Shown here: positions 21,237 through 31,201 of the stretch, one piece after another
How positions within the stretch are numbered: position 1 is the first letter of the stretch
Layout of the letters: each line of letters opens with the position of its first letter
From: Fragilaria crotonensis
Taxonomy: Eukaryota; Bacillariophyta; Fragilariophyceae; Fragilariales; Fragilariaceae
Assembly (NCBI GenBank): GCA_022925895.1
Contig: JAKSYS010000009.1
Coordinates: forward strand, 186,001 to 250,000
Reading direction: 5' to 3'
Length of the DNA stretch: 64,000 bases
Notes under the pieces: generated by a model
What the model saw: the letters and a program-made list of their open reading frames with translations, nothing else
Databases searched by the model: none
What the model was told of the DNA's origin: nothing
Made by a program: the position numbers and the translations under genes

Positions 21237-23200
21237 TTAACCTCCGCCGCGCCCCTTCATCCAGCTGACACCTTGTCCCAGATTACCAGATCGGCTTCCT
21301 CCCTTCATAGCATTGGCATGATCCAGTGCTGCACCCATGGGATTGCCACCCATACTAGGTAACTGTCCCGATTCTCGAATCGACGGATCCTGCGATTTGG
21401 GTGAGATGATGGTTTCGTCAATACTGAGAATGACACAGGCAGCTTCAGTAGCAGCCTGCAAGGAATTGAGTTTGTTATCGCTTGGTTCCCACACCCCCTT
21501 GTCAAAGGTGTTGCACACACCACCTTCTTCAATGTCAACTCCCATCCAAGGATTGGTACCGGTGGTCGCGTGGAGTTTCCGAAGGGCCGCCAGGACGTCG
21601 GTGGAATCAAAACCGGCATTGTCGCATAATTGACGTGGGATGATTTCTAGTGCCTTGGCATAGGCTGCCACAATCAATTGTCCTTTACCAGCAATCGTGA
21701 GAGAGTAGTGACGCAAGTATTGACTCGTTTCCAACTCGACGGCACCACCGCCAGCAACGACGCCATGACTGCCCTGCAGACATCGTTTGACCACCATGAG
21801 TGCATCATGGAGGGAGCGTTCGGATTCGGCAATGAATTGTTCGGATCCACCACGAAGGACAATCGTGCTGACGAGGGTCGTGGGACAATCTTCCAGAACA
21901 TTGATGCGTTCATCTCCCATGGTCACTTCTTCAAAGTTCCCACATGTTCCTAGAACGTCCGGAGTGATTCCACGACATGTCGTTTGGACGACACTTCCTG
22001 TGGCCATGGCAATGCGAGCAACATCTGACGCGGGAACACGTCCGGCACAAAACATTCCTCGATCGGAAAAGTACTGTGTGGCCAAATCACCAATGGGGAG
22101 GATGGAAAGGACAATGTTGGCACCGGAATTGACGCAGAGATCAAGCTTATCGTAAATGACATCCCACTCGGCTTGGACGATGCTTTGGTAGTCTTCCGGA
22201 GAAGAAATGCGAACTTCGGCGTTTTCCTTTTCCGCCTTGAGTTCTAGTTCAACGTTCAAGAGTAGAATTTTGGGATTCTTGAATTTCTTGGTCATTTGCT
22301 CAAATCCAGCGTAGGAGAATGTTTTGGCAAAGGCCACACCGTTCTTGACCAAGAAGGATTGTCGAACATCACCGCCTGGAATCTTTTGAATTCCCAATCC
22401 ATTTCATGATTTGATCCAAGTGGTCAGTTCCGAGATTCTGAACAGCTTTCACGACCATGGGTGCGAATAGGTCTTGATGACTCGAAATAAGTTTAGAATT
22501 GAGTGCTGTCGAGCAGCACTTGAGAAGATATTCATCCGTCGTTTGAGTAACTTGCAATTCATTTTTGATAAAATCCACAGCCAATTGTCCAGCCAAACGA
22601 ACGTATTTTTGCAAAATTTGTGGATGAACATTATCTTCCACAAATGTCTTGCACCCCTTTAAAATTTCAGCAGCCAAGAGTACAACGCTGGTCGTACCAT
22701 CTCCAACGGCATCATCTTGTGCTTGCGAAATATCCACCAATACCTTGGCGGCCGGATGGGCAATTTCCAATAGTTTCATCAAGGTGGCACCGTCATTGGA
22801 AATGGTGGTGCGTGGACCAGTACTAATCAACTTGTCCATCCCGCGTGGACCCAACGTAGTTCGGACAGCATCGGCAACTGCCTGACAGGCGTTGATATTG
22901 GAAATGAGTTGTGGTTTTTCCCTGATTGTTTACGTGTGTTGTTGCAATTGTGAGTTGTGGATTATGTGATTTGGTAGTAGTTCGTTGTAGTTCACCGTGC
23001 TCAGTCTAGAACAATGCACTTCCATAAAAGTGATCTACATGACACATCCTGAAGCGCTCGTACTCGACGACAAAGAAACCCTTACAACATACTCGGAGTA
23101 AATCTTCAAAGCAATTACAATCATGTACATCGTTTTCTCAAAGCGAACTTACTTGAGATGTATCAGTTCCTTCTCTCAACAGAATGATGCCCGGTCTCAT
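21237..23200 (-). CDS. CCT7: T-complex chaperonin subunit eta (CCT7), with two frame breaks
   Basis: Subunit of the eight-member cytosolic TRiC/CCT chaperonin that folds actin, tubulin and other proteins using ATP. Exon 1 (23200-23153) encodes [16 protein letters not shown]; exon 2 runs 22921-21237 after a 231-bp intron with a GTAAGT donor. Family motifs are [48 protein letters not shown] (eta-specific), [25 protein letters not shown] and a Gly/Arg-rich tail. Two single-base problems are inferred. The first AAAAA run of exon 2 has one A too many for the expected SQGKPQLIS. A GGG run near 22393 has one G too many, so MKWIG continues as IQKIPGGDV in another frame. Both lie in homopolymers in an essential gene, so consensus error is likelier than decay. 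Confidence 0.88.
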
Positions 23201-24039
23201 GCCAAAGTTATTCATATTGATTGTATAGAGTCTAGCAAGAGTGTCGATTACTGGAGTAGCAGAGTAGTAGAGTGTTGGAGCTTTTGGATCTCGTCTTGTG
23301 GTTGGTGCTCAACCCTGACAAGGATGTGATGAGAATTGTAGCCGTATAGTGTGTGGATGCAAACCAATGATGTTACGATACTGTACCAATGCGATTTTCT
23401 CCGAGTACTCCAGTACTGGTTCCTACAGAAATACTGGTGTCCTCCAATACGGTAGAGTACAACATCATCACAAAAATGTTTCGAGAACCATCGTCGAGCA
23501 TGGAAAGTGTAGGCAGTAGGCAGTGGAGCGCCAGGCCACGGGTTACTGGTTACTGGAAATCGGTCTGTCGGTATGGAGGACAGACACTTCTTAGGGTTGT
23601 ACTGTCGTACTGTGAAAGTCATACACTGAGTAGCTCAATTTATCTGGTTGCTCGTGATTCCAAATTGAGAACCTGAGATTCCATCTACTGTACTGTATGC
23701 AATGTGCACTCAATGTGCAACGTAGGAGCCTGTAGAATTGAGTATTTGTTTTCTGTAGTGTCCAAGTACAAGTACCGGCACTCTTGTGACCGCTGATCGG
23801 CATCTAGAAATCTCGACGCCTATTCCATACTCCAGTACCGTGCTAAAAACTTATGATAGTACGGCGAACTAGCATAACTGCATAACTATTCTCACCAACA
23901 GTACTGTATACCGTTACACTCTCCAAGTCACATATACCCTCGTATTACATTTCATGTCGATGTCATTTTGACTGTTGTGTTGATTGCATTATTGAGCTTC
24001 CAGATCTCTCATTTGTGTCTACAAAGCAACAACATCAAT
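23201..24039. other. Intergenic region between divergent CCT7 and a glycosyltransferase gene
   Basis: Likely holds both promoters. GTAC-centred motifs are frequent (23405-23450, 23770, 23830). No gene or defined regulatory element can be supported. Confidence 0.45.
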
Positions 24040-25960
24040 ATGGAAAGCATTGCACCAGACTTTGGAGCAGGTATTCTGTCACCATCACACACTCCACTTC
24101 CACTGGCACCGACCAAGGGCAAGAAAGTCACAGGATCGTCGACCGGCAACAGCAGTAGTACTCGTACTGTCCATGGCACCACCACGACAGACCTCGGTGT
24201 ACTGCTTTCGCTATTGATTCTGGCATTGTACTTTTATGGTTTTCTTCAGAGTCTGTATGCACTTCCTGAAATTTCACTTCAATTGGATCCACCACGATTT
24301 TTGGGAGCAGAAGCGAATCTCAATGTTGCCATGGATGTCTACGAGACGGTAGTAAAGCAGGGTGCTGGGGGGTCCGCAGTGCTGCAATCACCACAAATCA
24401 ATACTCATGACAAAGGAGGAGGAGGAGGACTCGATCGGAGAGATGCACACATTCGTGGACGCCATGTGGCACAAGCATCATCCAACCAAAATGGCATGAT
24501 CAAACGAACGGGAATCAAAGATGTTCAGGTTCCACTTCATGTCTGGCCAGCCTCGATTAAGAAGGAAGCAGATCGATTCGAAACCATTCTTCATCCTGGT
24601 GATTTGAAAACAAAAATGACGGTTCCTCAATTTTGGTCCCAACCGTTGCACGAGCATGGACTCATGACCAAGGAATTGGCACTCAAGATTGGTTCCTGCA
24701 GCGTACCCGATGCGAATGGATCCCACCAACGAGGAGAAGATTGTCCAGAAGACGATCGGACCATTTATTTTGCCATTGCCTCCTACAGAGACTTTCAATG
24801 TCGTTTCACAGTCGAATCAGCCTTTGGACGGGCCAAGAACCCAAAACGAATTCGTGTCGGTACGTTTTAGTCATTGCCGTTATTCCTTCTTCCACGCAGT
24901 GCGTCTATGCTTGTCTCTCACATTCGCAACAAACAAAACAGGTGTCGTCGATCAGCTCGTGGAAGGCGACCCTGCTTGTGATGAACCCATTGAACCCTGC
25001 GACGTCAATCCAGAACAAGCACTCTGCAAGTACAAGGATCAAGTTGATGTCTATCAAATGGAAGCCGACTTATCCGTCGGTCCAGTCTTTGCCAGACACA
25101 TTGGCCATCGACTCTACCGTGGAGAATACTATTACACACAATCCGATGCGCACGTTACATACACACAGAATTGGGATTCTGACATTATATCCAAATGGAA
25201 GCCACCAACAATGAAATGGCCGTCCTAACTACCTACCTCACTGATGTTCAGGGCAGCATTGATCGAAACGGACATTCTCTCCGCGACACTCGACCAATCA
25301 TGTGCAATACAGATTATGAAGGCGGCCCACAGGGACAACACTTGCGTCATGGCAGTCAACCGGAACGAGTGCCCAGCATTGTTGGTGTATCGCAGATGCA
25401 ACCCTACTGGGCGGCAGGATACTCCTTTAGTCGAGGGACATTTTGTTGTCAATGTTCCCTATGACTTGTATCAGCCCATGATCTTTCAGGGAGAGGAAAT
25501 GAGTATTGGTATTCGTGGCTTTACCGTGGGGTATGACATGTACGCTCCAGAACGTTCTGTTTGCTTTCATCATTATGCGGTCGGAAAGAATGCCAAGCTT
25601 CGCAACAAGGTGCCCCATTTTTGGGAGAATGGTGACAAGTATGCTGGTATCGGGAGAAAGGCAATGCAACGACTCTTGGGCATTGTTCATATGAATCCAG
25701 AAATCCCAACCACCGCCTGGGATCATGTCGAAGAAGATCGCTATGGACTTGGGGGTGTCCGAACTCCAGAAAAGTTCTATGAAACGTTTGGTATTGACGT
25801 GGTCCACAAAACGACGGAACATAATTTGTGCGAGTTTGTCGATAAAGGCCGTATGCATCGAGATTTCCAAAAACTGTTGAGAGATGATGGTATGGGTGTG
25901 GATTATGGAAAGATTACGTACAGATTCAAGGACCCACATCCTGCCTCTGCGGAATATTAA
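24040..25960 (+). CDS. Skp1-type GlcNAc transferase-like glycosyltransferase, with frame breaks
   Basis: Type II membrane protein. The first in-frame ATG is at 24040, followed by a Ser/Thr-rich N-terminus and a transmembrane segment LGVLLSLLILALYFYGFL (about residues 52-69). Exons are 24040-24859 and 24942-25960; intron 24860-24941 has a GTACGT donor. The catalytic region resembles the PF11397 family (Skp1 hydroxyproline GlcNAc transferase): IYFAIASYRDFQCRFTVESAF, ARHIGHRLYRGEYYYTQSDAH, VTYTQNWDSD, then FQGEEMSIGIRGFTVGYDMYAPERSVCFHHY. SDAH is the likely metal/donor-binding site. Frame changes occur near 25193 (AAA run, one base short) and near 25437 (GGG run, one base extra). Both fall in homopolymers inside otherwise conserved coding sequence. 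The acceptor is unknown. Confidence 0.8.
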
Positions 25961-26555
25961 GATCATGTCACGAGACTACGTGTTCTGAAAAGCGGAAGTG
26001 TCATTGAAACTGCACTGGTGGCAGTCGTAGAGAGTGTATTGTTTTAGTAATTGAATGTTGATGTTCGATAAGGAACGAAATATGGCATATTTCGGTGATC
26101 TCCATCGTCCAGAGTTGAAAAATTCTAGAATAGGCATAGTCGTGCCGATCTCAAGCAGAAATATATAGTCATGCAATCTCAAAATCGTTATACATCCAAT
26201 TTATGCGCGGTCGCAATGGCCTTTCGTTACATTTATGTTCAGAGTTGATGAGACTACCCGAAATAGTTATCAAATCCTGCGATTGTCGACCTCTGGTGTT
26301 TGTTTCATATTGCACTTAAAGTGGTACAAACAGCGATCCACAAAAAATGACCGTTGGGGGTAGCATGGGGAACAACCCCGTACACCCTTCGGACTTATAC
26401 GACCGGGTCCGGTCGGGTATAAAACGTTTACGACCACTCGTTCTTGACTCTGGTCTATTGCGAAAGCGGCGGCACACGGAGGTTCAAAGGTTCTCTTCAG
26501 TGAACATTCTGTGAGCTCTTCTTAGTAAAAAAATCACGAATGGTACATGATAAAG
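25961..26555. other. Intergenic region between convergent glycosyltransferase genes
   Basis: No gene seen. Contains short complementary blocks (GGGGAACAACCCC near 26368, ACCGGGTCCGGT near 26402) that could form small stems. These might act as 3' ends of the two convergent genes, but no terminator type can be assigned. Confidence 0.4.
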
Positions 26556-27313
26556 CTACGCCTGAAGTAGCCTCAAGAAATTGTTGAATTCTTGATGTCT
26601 TCGATTCTCACTTTGGACAGCATCAATCACTGCGGCGACGATTCTCCTCGTCATTTCGCGCAATCGCATTCTCGGTCGACCTGTGGCGTAATGGCGCACA
26701 AACCACCCGTAGTAATTCATTGCATTGACTGGCAATCGAGCAATATGCTTGGACCATTCCTCCTTTTTGTAGATATATTCCCGAAAGGCAAATTGCTCAC
26801 GATCAAATTCCTTGGCGTGATCATCCACGTCCCACCATGCACGAACCAAGCGGCGCGTCACATTAGTATTGCGGAAAATCATAACACCCGTGTTTACCTC
26901 AGCCTTTGCCCAATCGGCACTCACAATCACAGCAGCGCGGTCCACAAGATCATCTGCCCTGCTCTTTACGCGAAACGCGAGTTCTTCGTCGGTCGGTGGG
27001 GACCATTCTCTTCCCAAATCCGTCGGCAGTATGGTTTGATTCCGCATGGAGGCAACAAACGTCGGGATTGATATGCTCCAATTGTGTATGTATGCATCCG
27101 AATCGAAGAACATGACTGTGGCGAATCCTTCTTCGAGAGCGGAAGCAATGGGCAAAATCTTACACCATTGTGGATCCCGATCTCCATACGCCTCATGTGG
27201 ACATGTAGCATTTGATTTCACCTGTCTAAAACAGTACCCATGGCGCATGGCATACAACCGATTCCAAGCAACAATCAAGGCTCGGTGCTCCGTTGCTCGT
27301 TTCTCATCCTCGC
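26556..27313 (-). CDS. DxD glycosyltransferase (galactosyl/mannosyltransferase GMA12/MNN10-like), 5' end unresolved
   Basis: About 250 residues of a nucleotide-sugar transferase fold: ALIVAWNRLYAMRHGYCF (typical N-rr-YA-HGY start of the family), WCKILPIASAL, VMFFDSDAYIHN (DxD metal/donor site), VNTGVMIFRNTNVTRRLVRAWWD (NTG motif) and a basic end. The most likely exon start is an acceptor AG at 27315-27314 just before GEDEKRATEHRA. In the same frame, upstream codons (27557-27327, ending FVIFGFTR) are open but separated from it by an in-frame TGA at 27327-27329, so the N-terminus with the expected membrane anchor is not resolved. Acceptor and pathway are unknown. Confidence 0.68.
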
Positions 27314-28389
27314 CTGCTCCATACCATCATCGAGTAAATCCGAAAATTACGAAAATAGAAAACGTATTTTCGGGATGAATTCGGGTATGCTCAAATCGGC
27401 ATTGTTTAATCCAATAATCCAACTCATGAAGTACCGCGGCAGGCTGTGTTATTTTGGGACCTTTTTCTTGTATTGGGAATTTGTTCCCAATTAAACATTT
27501 TAAAAGTTCCCGATTTAAACCGTGGCTAGAGAATACATAGGATTCAGTAGAGATCAATTGGCCATCGCCCGAATCTTTGTTGGACTGGCAACTGGCGACT
27601 CGGTCAAAGCAGTACTGAATTACTGTATTACTTATTACTGTATAATATCATCGATGTACTGACGATCCGTGTAGCAATCACGTAGGACTCACACTGTACT
27701 GTGTACTGTAATGTTCCCAATTAAAGTATTAAAGTTCCCAAAAAAAGTTTTAAAAATGTCCTGAAATAAGATATTATAGTACTCCAGTAAGACAGTAACA
27801 TATGGAGAGCACGCTGGTTGGTACGGGCGCCTGACGTCATTTCCTTGCATTCTAATCGGATCCCCCCCTGCCACGGAGTCCGGAGTATGTACCAGTCGTA
27901 CGGCAAAGGATTATTTCCTTCAAATTGTATGCATGAAGTCCTGCACCCCCCCTGCCACGGAGTCCGGAGTATGTACCAGTCGTACGGCAAAGGATTATTT
28001 CCTTCAAATTGTATGCATGAAGTCCTGCAACCTGCAATTGTGCTCTCATTTGTTTGTGTTGGAAGTTCGAAGTTGGAAGTACCCATCAAATATTGGGCAT
28101 CACGGCATGACACCACATGTATGCTGGCATTGTGTTCTGCGAATTGTACGAACGTACTCCAGTACAAGTACGAAGCATGAAAATGGTACCGGGCAAGTCT
28201 TTTGCGACGGTATACCAACGAATTTGCGATGCTATATATCATATATCCACATCTTGCCCGCCGAGACTCCGAGTACATGCCGTGTCGTGGCACAAAAGGA
28301 ACACGATTTCGGGTAATTAAATGGCGAGGTGAATTAGGATTTAGTGAAACGTGAGTTAAATCGTGATAGTATTTTCGGTCTTGCTTTCG
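27314..28389. other. Intergenic region with an 84-bp tandem duplication
   Basis: No supported gene apart from the possible 5' extension of the glycosyltransferase (27327-27557). It contains the 84-bp duplication at 27862-28029. A long minus-strand ORF (27721-28467) reads through the duplication but has no recognisable motif. Confidence 0.45.
27862..28029. repeat. Perfect 84-bp tandem duplication
   Basis: Two exact head-to-tail copies (27862-27945, 27946-28029), each starting CCCCCCCTGCCACGGAGTCC. The length is 28 codons, so an overlapping ORF keeps its frame. Perfect identity implies a very recent duplication or an assembly artefact. Confidence 0.93.
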
Positions 28390-29250
28390 ATGGAATTTTT
28401 CCTCCACTTCTCCCGAAACGTCATCACGTCGCAGCAAATATCCGGAGAATCTTCCCTTCACGACCACGACCTCCCTTCAAGATTAATTCAAAATCACGCT
28501 CACAAAACCAACACAACTGTTTCGACAATCCAAGCGGAAGACTCGCAATTTGGCTCCGTGCATGCAACTCGAGATCACCTTTCCGTTGGGATAAAGATGG
28601 TCGCAGCGTTGTCGACAAGGAGGGTTCGCTTCCAAGAGGGTGAACCGAAAGTATGGGTTGATTCTCACGTGATCAGCGAGGAAGAAAAGCGAGCATACTG
28701 GTTGTGGTTCTCTGACTTTGCAGAGATGGAGAGGAACCGACGCGCAATGGAGCGAGCGCTACGACGATCTAGAGGAGATGTGGCGAAAGTTGACCCATCG
28801 CAATGGTGCTACAGAGGAATGGAAGAGATGCTAGCTCCAGAATATGGTAAGAGGATACTTCGTCTGCGATCCAAGGTGATGAATGGCGTTCTTGACGAAC
28901 AAGCACGGCAACGGACCAGTGGTTATAAAGATGAGAAAATAATTCAAGAGATTTCAAGTTCGCGGTCAGAATGGGCAAGGAAGTTTGCCCTCGAACTTGG
29001 TGAGCATGATGCCAAGGTTGTGGCCACGGGTGAGGACGAACCTATTCCTCTGGGTGTGAAGGTTTCTGTCGGTTGTGATCCTGCAGAAAGCACGACGGCA
29101 AGCGAATTACCAAGCTTACGATTCCGCAATTCAAAATACCTTCCGCCGGCACGTCCTAGGGACAGCCTTCTAAACCCCTGGAAAATCACAATCGGCGCGG
29201 ACAGGGATATGACTACTCTTGAAAAGCAGTTCAGAAAAATTCATGCTTAG
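28390..29250 (+). CDS. Uncharacterised protein with conserved RVRF...EEEKR...CYRGMEEM features
   Basis: Open frame of 286 residues from the ATG at 28390; an inner ATG at 28597 just before VAALSTRRVRFQEGEPKVWV is an alternative start. It has no membrane segment. The middle is helical and charged: SEEEKRAYWLWFSDF, MERNRRAMERALRRSRGD, WCYRGMEEMLAPEYG, VLDEQARQRTSGY, then ARKFALELGEHDAKVV. I associate this arrangement (VRF, SEEEK-W, RG-E, VL-EQ-RQR) with a family common in diatom genomes whose function is unknown to me; that is memory, not a search. The frame is intact. Confidence 0.7.
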   Translation: MEFFLHFSRNVITSQQISGESSLHDHDLPSRLIQNHAHKTNTTVSTIQAEDSQFGSVHATRDHLSVGIKMVAALSTRRVRFQEGEPKVWVDSHVISEEEKRAYWLWFSDFAEMERNRRAMERALRRSRGDVAKVDPSQWCYRGMEEMLAPEYGKRILRLRSKVMNGVLDEQARQRTSGYKDEKIIQEISSSRSEWARKFALELGEHDAKVVATGEDEPIPLGVKVSVGCDPAESTTASELPSLRFRNSKYLPPARPRDSLLNPWKITIGADRDMTTLEKQFRKIHA

Positions 29251-29325
29251 CGACGCGGCTAAGCAATTTCCTGCAAAAGGTTCTTACGCAGAGTTCTCTA
29301 GAGGCCCCATCCAGATTCGACCCGC

Positions 29326-29895
29326 CTAGACACAACAGCATGATTGCTCTTCTTTGGCATAGGTCTCCTCAGATATGATTCCAGTATGGATATAGTAGAT
29401 CAAAAAAGCGTGTGGATAAATGTACAATCCATTCGTGACGATGCTTAGCAATCCAAATTGGAACATGCCCAATGCCAAATAGATTGCATTTGAGGCGACC
29501 AAGTACTTGTTGTACGTCATGGCACCATAAATGGTCAGCCCGGCACACATAATTCCAAATGTCAGAACCGTCATCGCACTAACAACACCATCGTCCAAAG
29601 CTCGAGCGATGACCTCTTTAGTGGTATCATCGCCTTGAGCTCCGTCACTCACCGAGTCAACAAAGCCCTGTGAAAAGCTCTTCATGAAATTGGCAATCTG
29701 GTGGATGCCCATGACTGCCATGGTCCGACCAATGAGAAGAATTACGTTGACTACGATCACGGCACGACGCATGTCGCAACAACCTCCACAGCACGAGTGG
29801 GCCTTCTTATTCTTGTTGTAGTGGTTTCCATCGTGTACCATCCCAACAGGATGATGATCGACATGACTGGCGATTGACATGGCAGTCCCACTCAT
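29326..29895 (-). CDS. Small four-helix membrane protein with cysteine clusters
   Basis: 189 residues, single exon, ATG start. A hydrophilic N-terminus ends in CCGGCCDMRRAV, followed by hydrophobic segments at about residues 45-62 (VIVVNVILLIGRTMAVMG), 108-124 (MTVLTFGIMCAGLTIYG), 132-150 (LVASNAIYLALGMFQFGLL) and 150-168. It ends EEQSCCCV. Cysteine clusters next to membrane segments are typical palmitoylation sites. The layout is tetraspan-like, but no tetraspanin CCG loop is present between the third and fourth helices. I do not recognise a named family; location in a cellular membrane is the only safe inference. Its terminus lies 75 bp from the convergent upstream gene. Confidence 0.72.
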   Translation of the reverse strand: MSGTAMSIASHVDHHPVGMVHDGNHYNKNKKAHSCCGGCCDMRRAVIVVNVILLIGRTMAVMGIHQIANFMKSFSQGFVDSVSDGAQGDDTTKEVIARALDDGVVSAMTVLTFGIMCAGLTIYGAMTYNKYLVASNAIYLALGMFQFGLLSIVTNGLYIYPHAFLIYYIHTGIISEETYAKEEQSCCCV

Positions 29896-31201
29896 GGTTG
29901 ATTCGATTTATAGGTCGTGCCTCGTGCCGAACAAACAGCCAAATCACGTTGTTAACATCTGTCTGACCCTCAATCCAAAAGGACACCTTTACAACGCAGA
30001 AAGACATTCGTCACATGTATTCAACGGTCGGTCAGGCATGATTTACTGGAGTACGCAGTGAACATGTATATAAAAGATTCTACGGTAGAAAACCAAGATA
30101 CGGACGCCGCCCTTCATCCCCTACAGGTGCATGAATACAGCGGTCAGAAATAAATGACGTGTCTCAAACAGATTGATCATCCAACAAGTCTCTATCCAGA
30201 AGTCATCAATCTCATTGTTCAATCCATGTTCCACACAGACATCGTCTTATCTCACAATTTTTAGGCTCAAGTCTCAACCTGTGTCTTTACCTTCCATCAA
30301 CTTCATCGGTTCCTCCAGTTCATCATTTATTAGTTGACGAGTCTTCATGGAAAATGGAAAGGAGCTTCGCAATTGTACGAGAATAACTGATATGGCTTTT
30401 ATGCTTACATCTCTACTACGTCGTCATTGATCCAGCTTGGACACATCGGCAGTATTCAACAGGAGAATGCATTGATTGTGGCACTTACAGACAACTTGAG
30501 CACCAAATTTGACGCATCAGACGGAACGGAATGGATGAAAAGCGATTTTCAGATGGTCAGAATCGAAATTCAAACGCCATGACGATCATGAACGAATAGG
30601 CGATAACATTATGGCTGTATCGATGTTGACGAGTGAGGAGGAGGAGTAAATCAAAGATTCCTCGCGCGAAGAACACTCAAATCTGGACGATTTTTGGACT
30701 CGTTAAAAGCTGTTGATCAGTTCACAATGAAGGTAGCCTGCAAGGTTTGAGTCCATCGACAACTTTGTATGGTAAATAATGCTCAGTGGCAACAATCTGA
30801 GGTAACGAGTTGTGGCGTTCTCAACATACAACTGTCGTTCCGTTTGGGCGTTTCTCATTGAAGGACAGTGCGCCCTATCGATTTCCGTAGGCTGCAATTG
30901 AAATGCCTGTACTCCATTCATCAAACAAAAATAAGAGCAGCATACCGCATGCCAATCGAAATGGATCCAGAACGAACTGAAAAACAATTTCGAACGATCG
31001 TCGGCCGTCAAATGTACAGCACCACCTGAGGTATGAACTATGCCGTAAGTGTTCAAGAAGAGTATTATCATTGTTCGTACATGTATGCAGTTGCCGTCGT
31101 CGAACACATGGTCGATAGTGGCAAGGACTACTGTTCACATCGTTATTCAGCTGGCTGTGTGTTGTCCGTCTTGACGAACTCGTAAAAGGGGAACCACTCG
31201 T
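29896..31201. other. Intergenic region
   Basis: 1.3 kb without a supported gene. Overlapping minus-strand ORFs at 30703-31138 in two frames have no motif. Nothing else stands out. Confidence 0.45.

Noticed and set aside
30703-31138. Overlapping 134- and 87-codon minus-strand ORFs
   Set aside because: Two frames compete, no motif, no splice logic.
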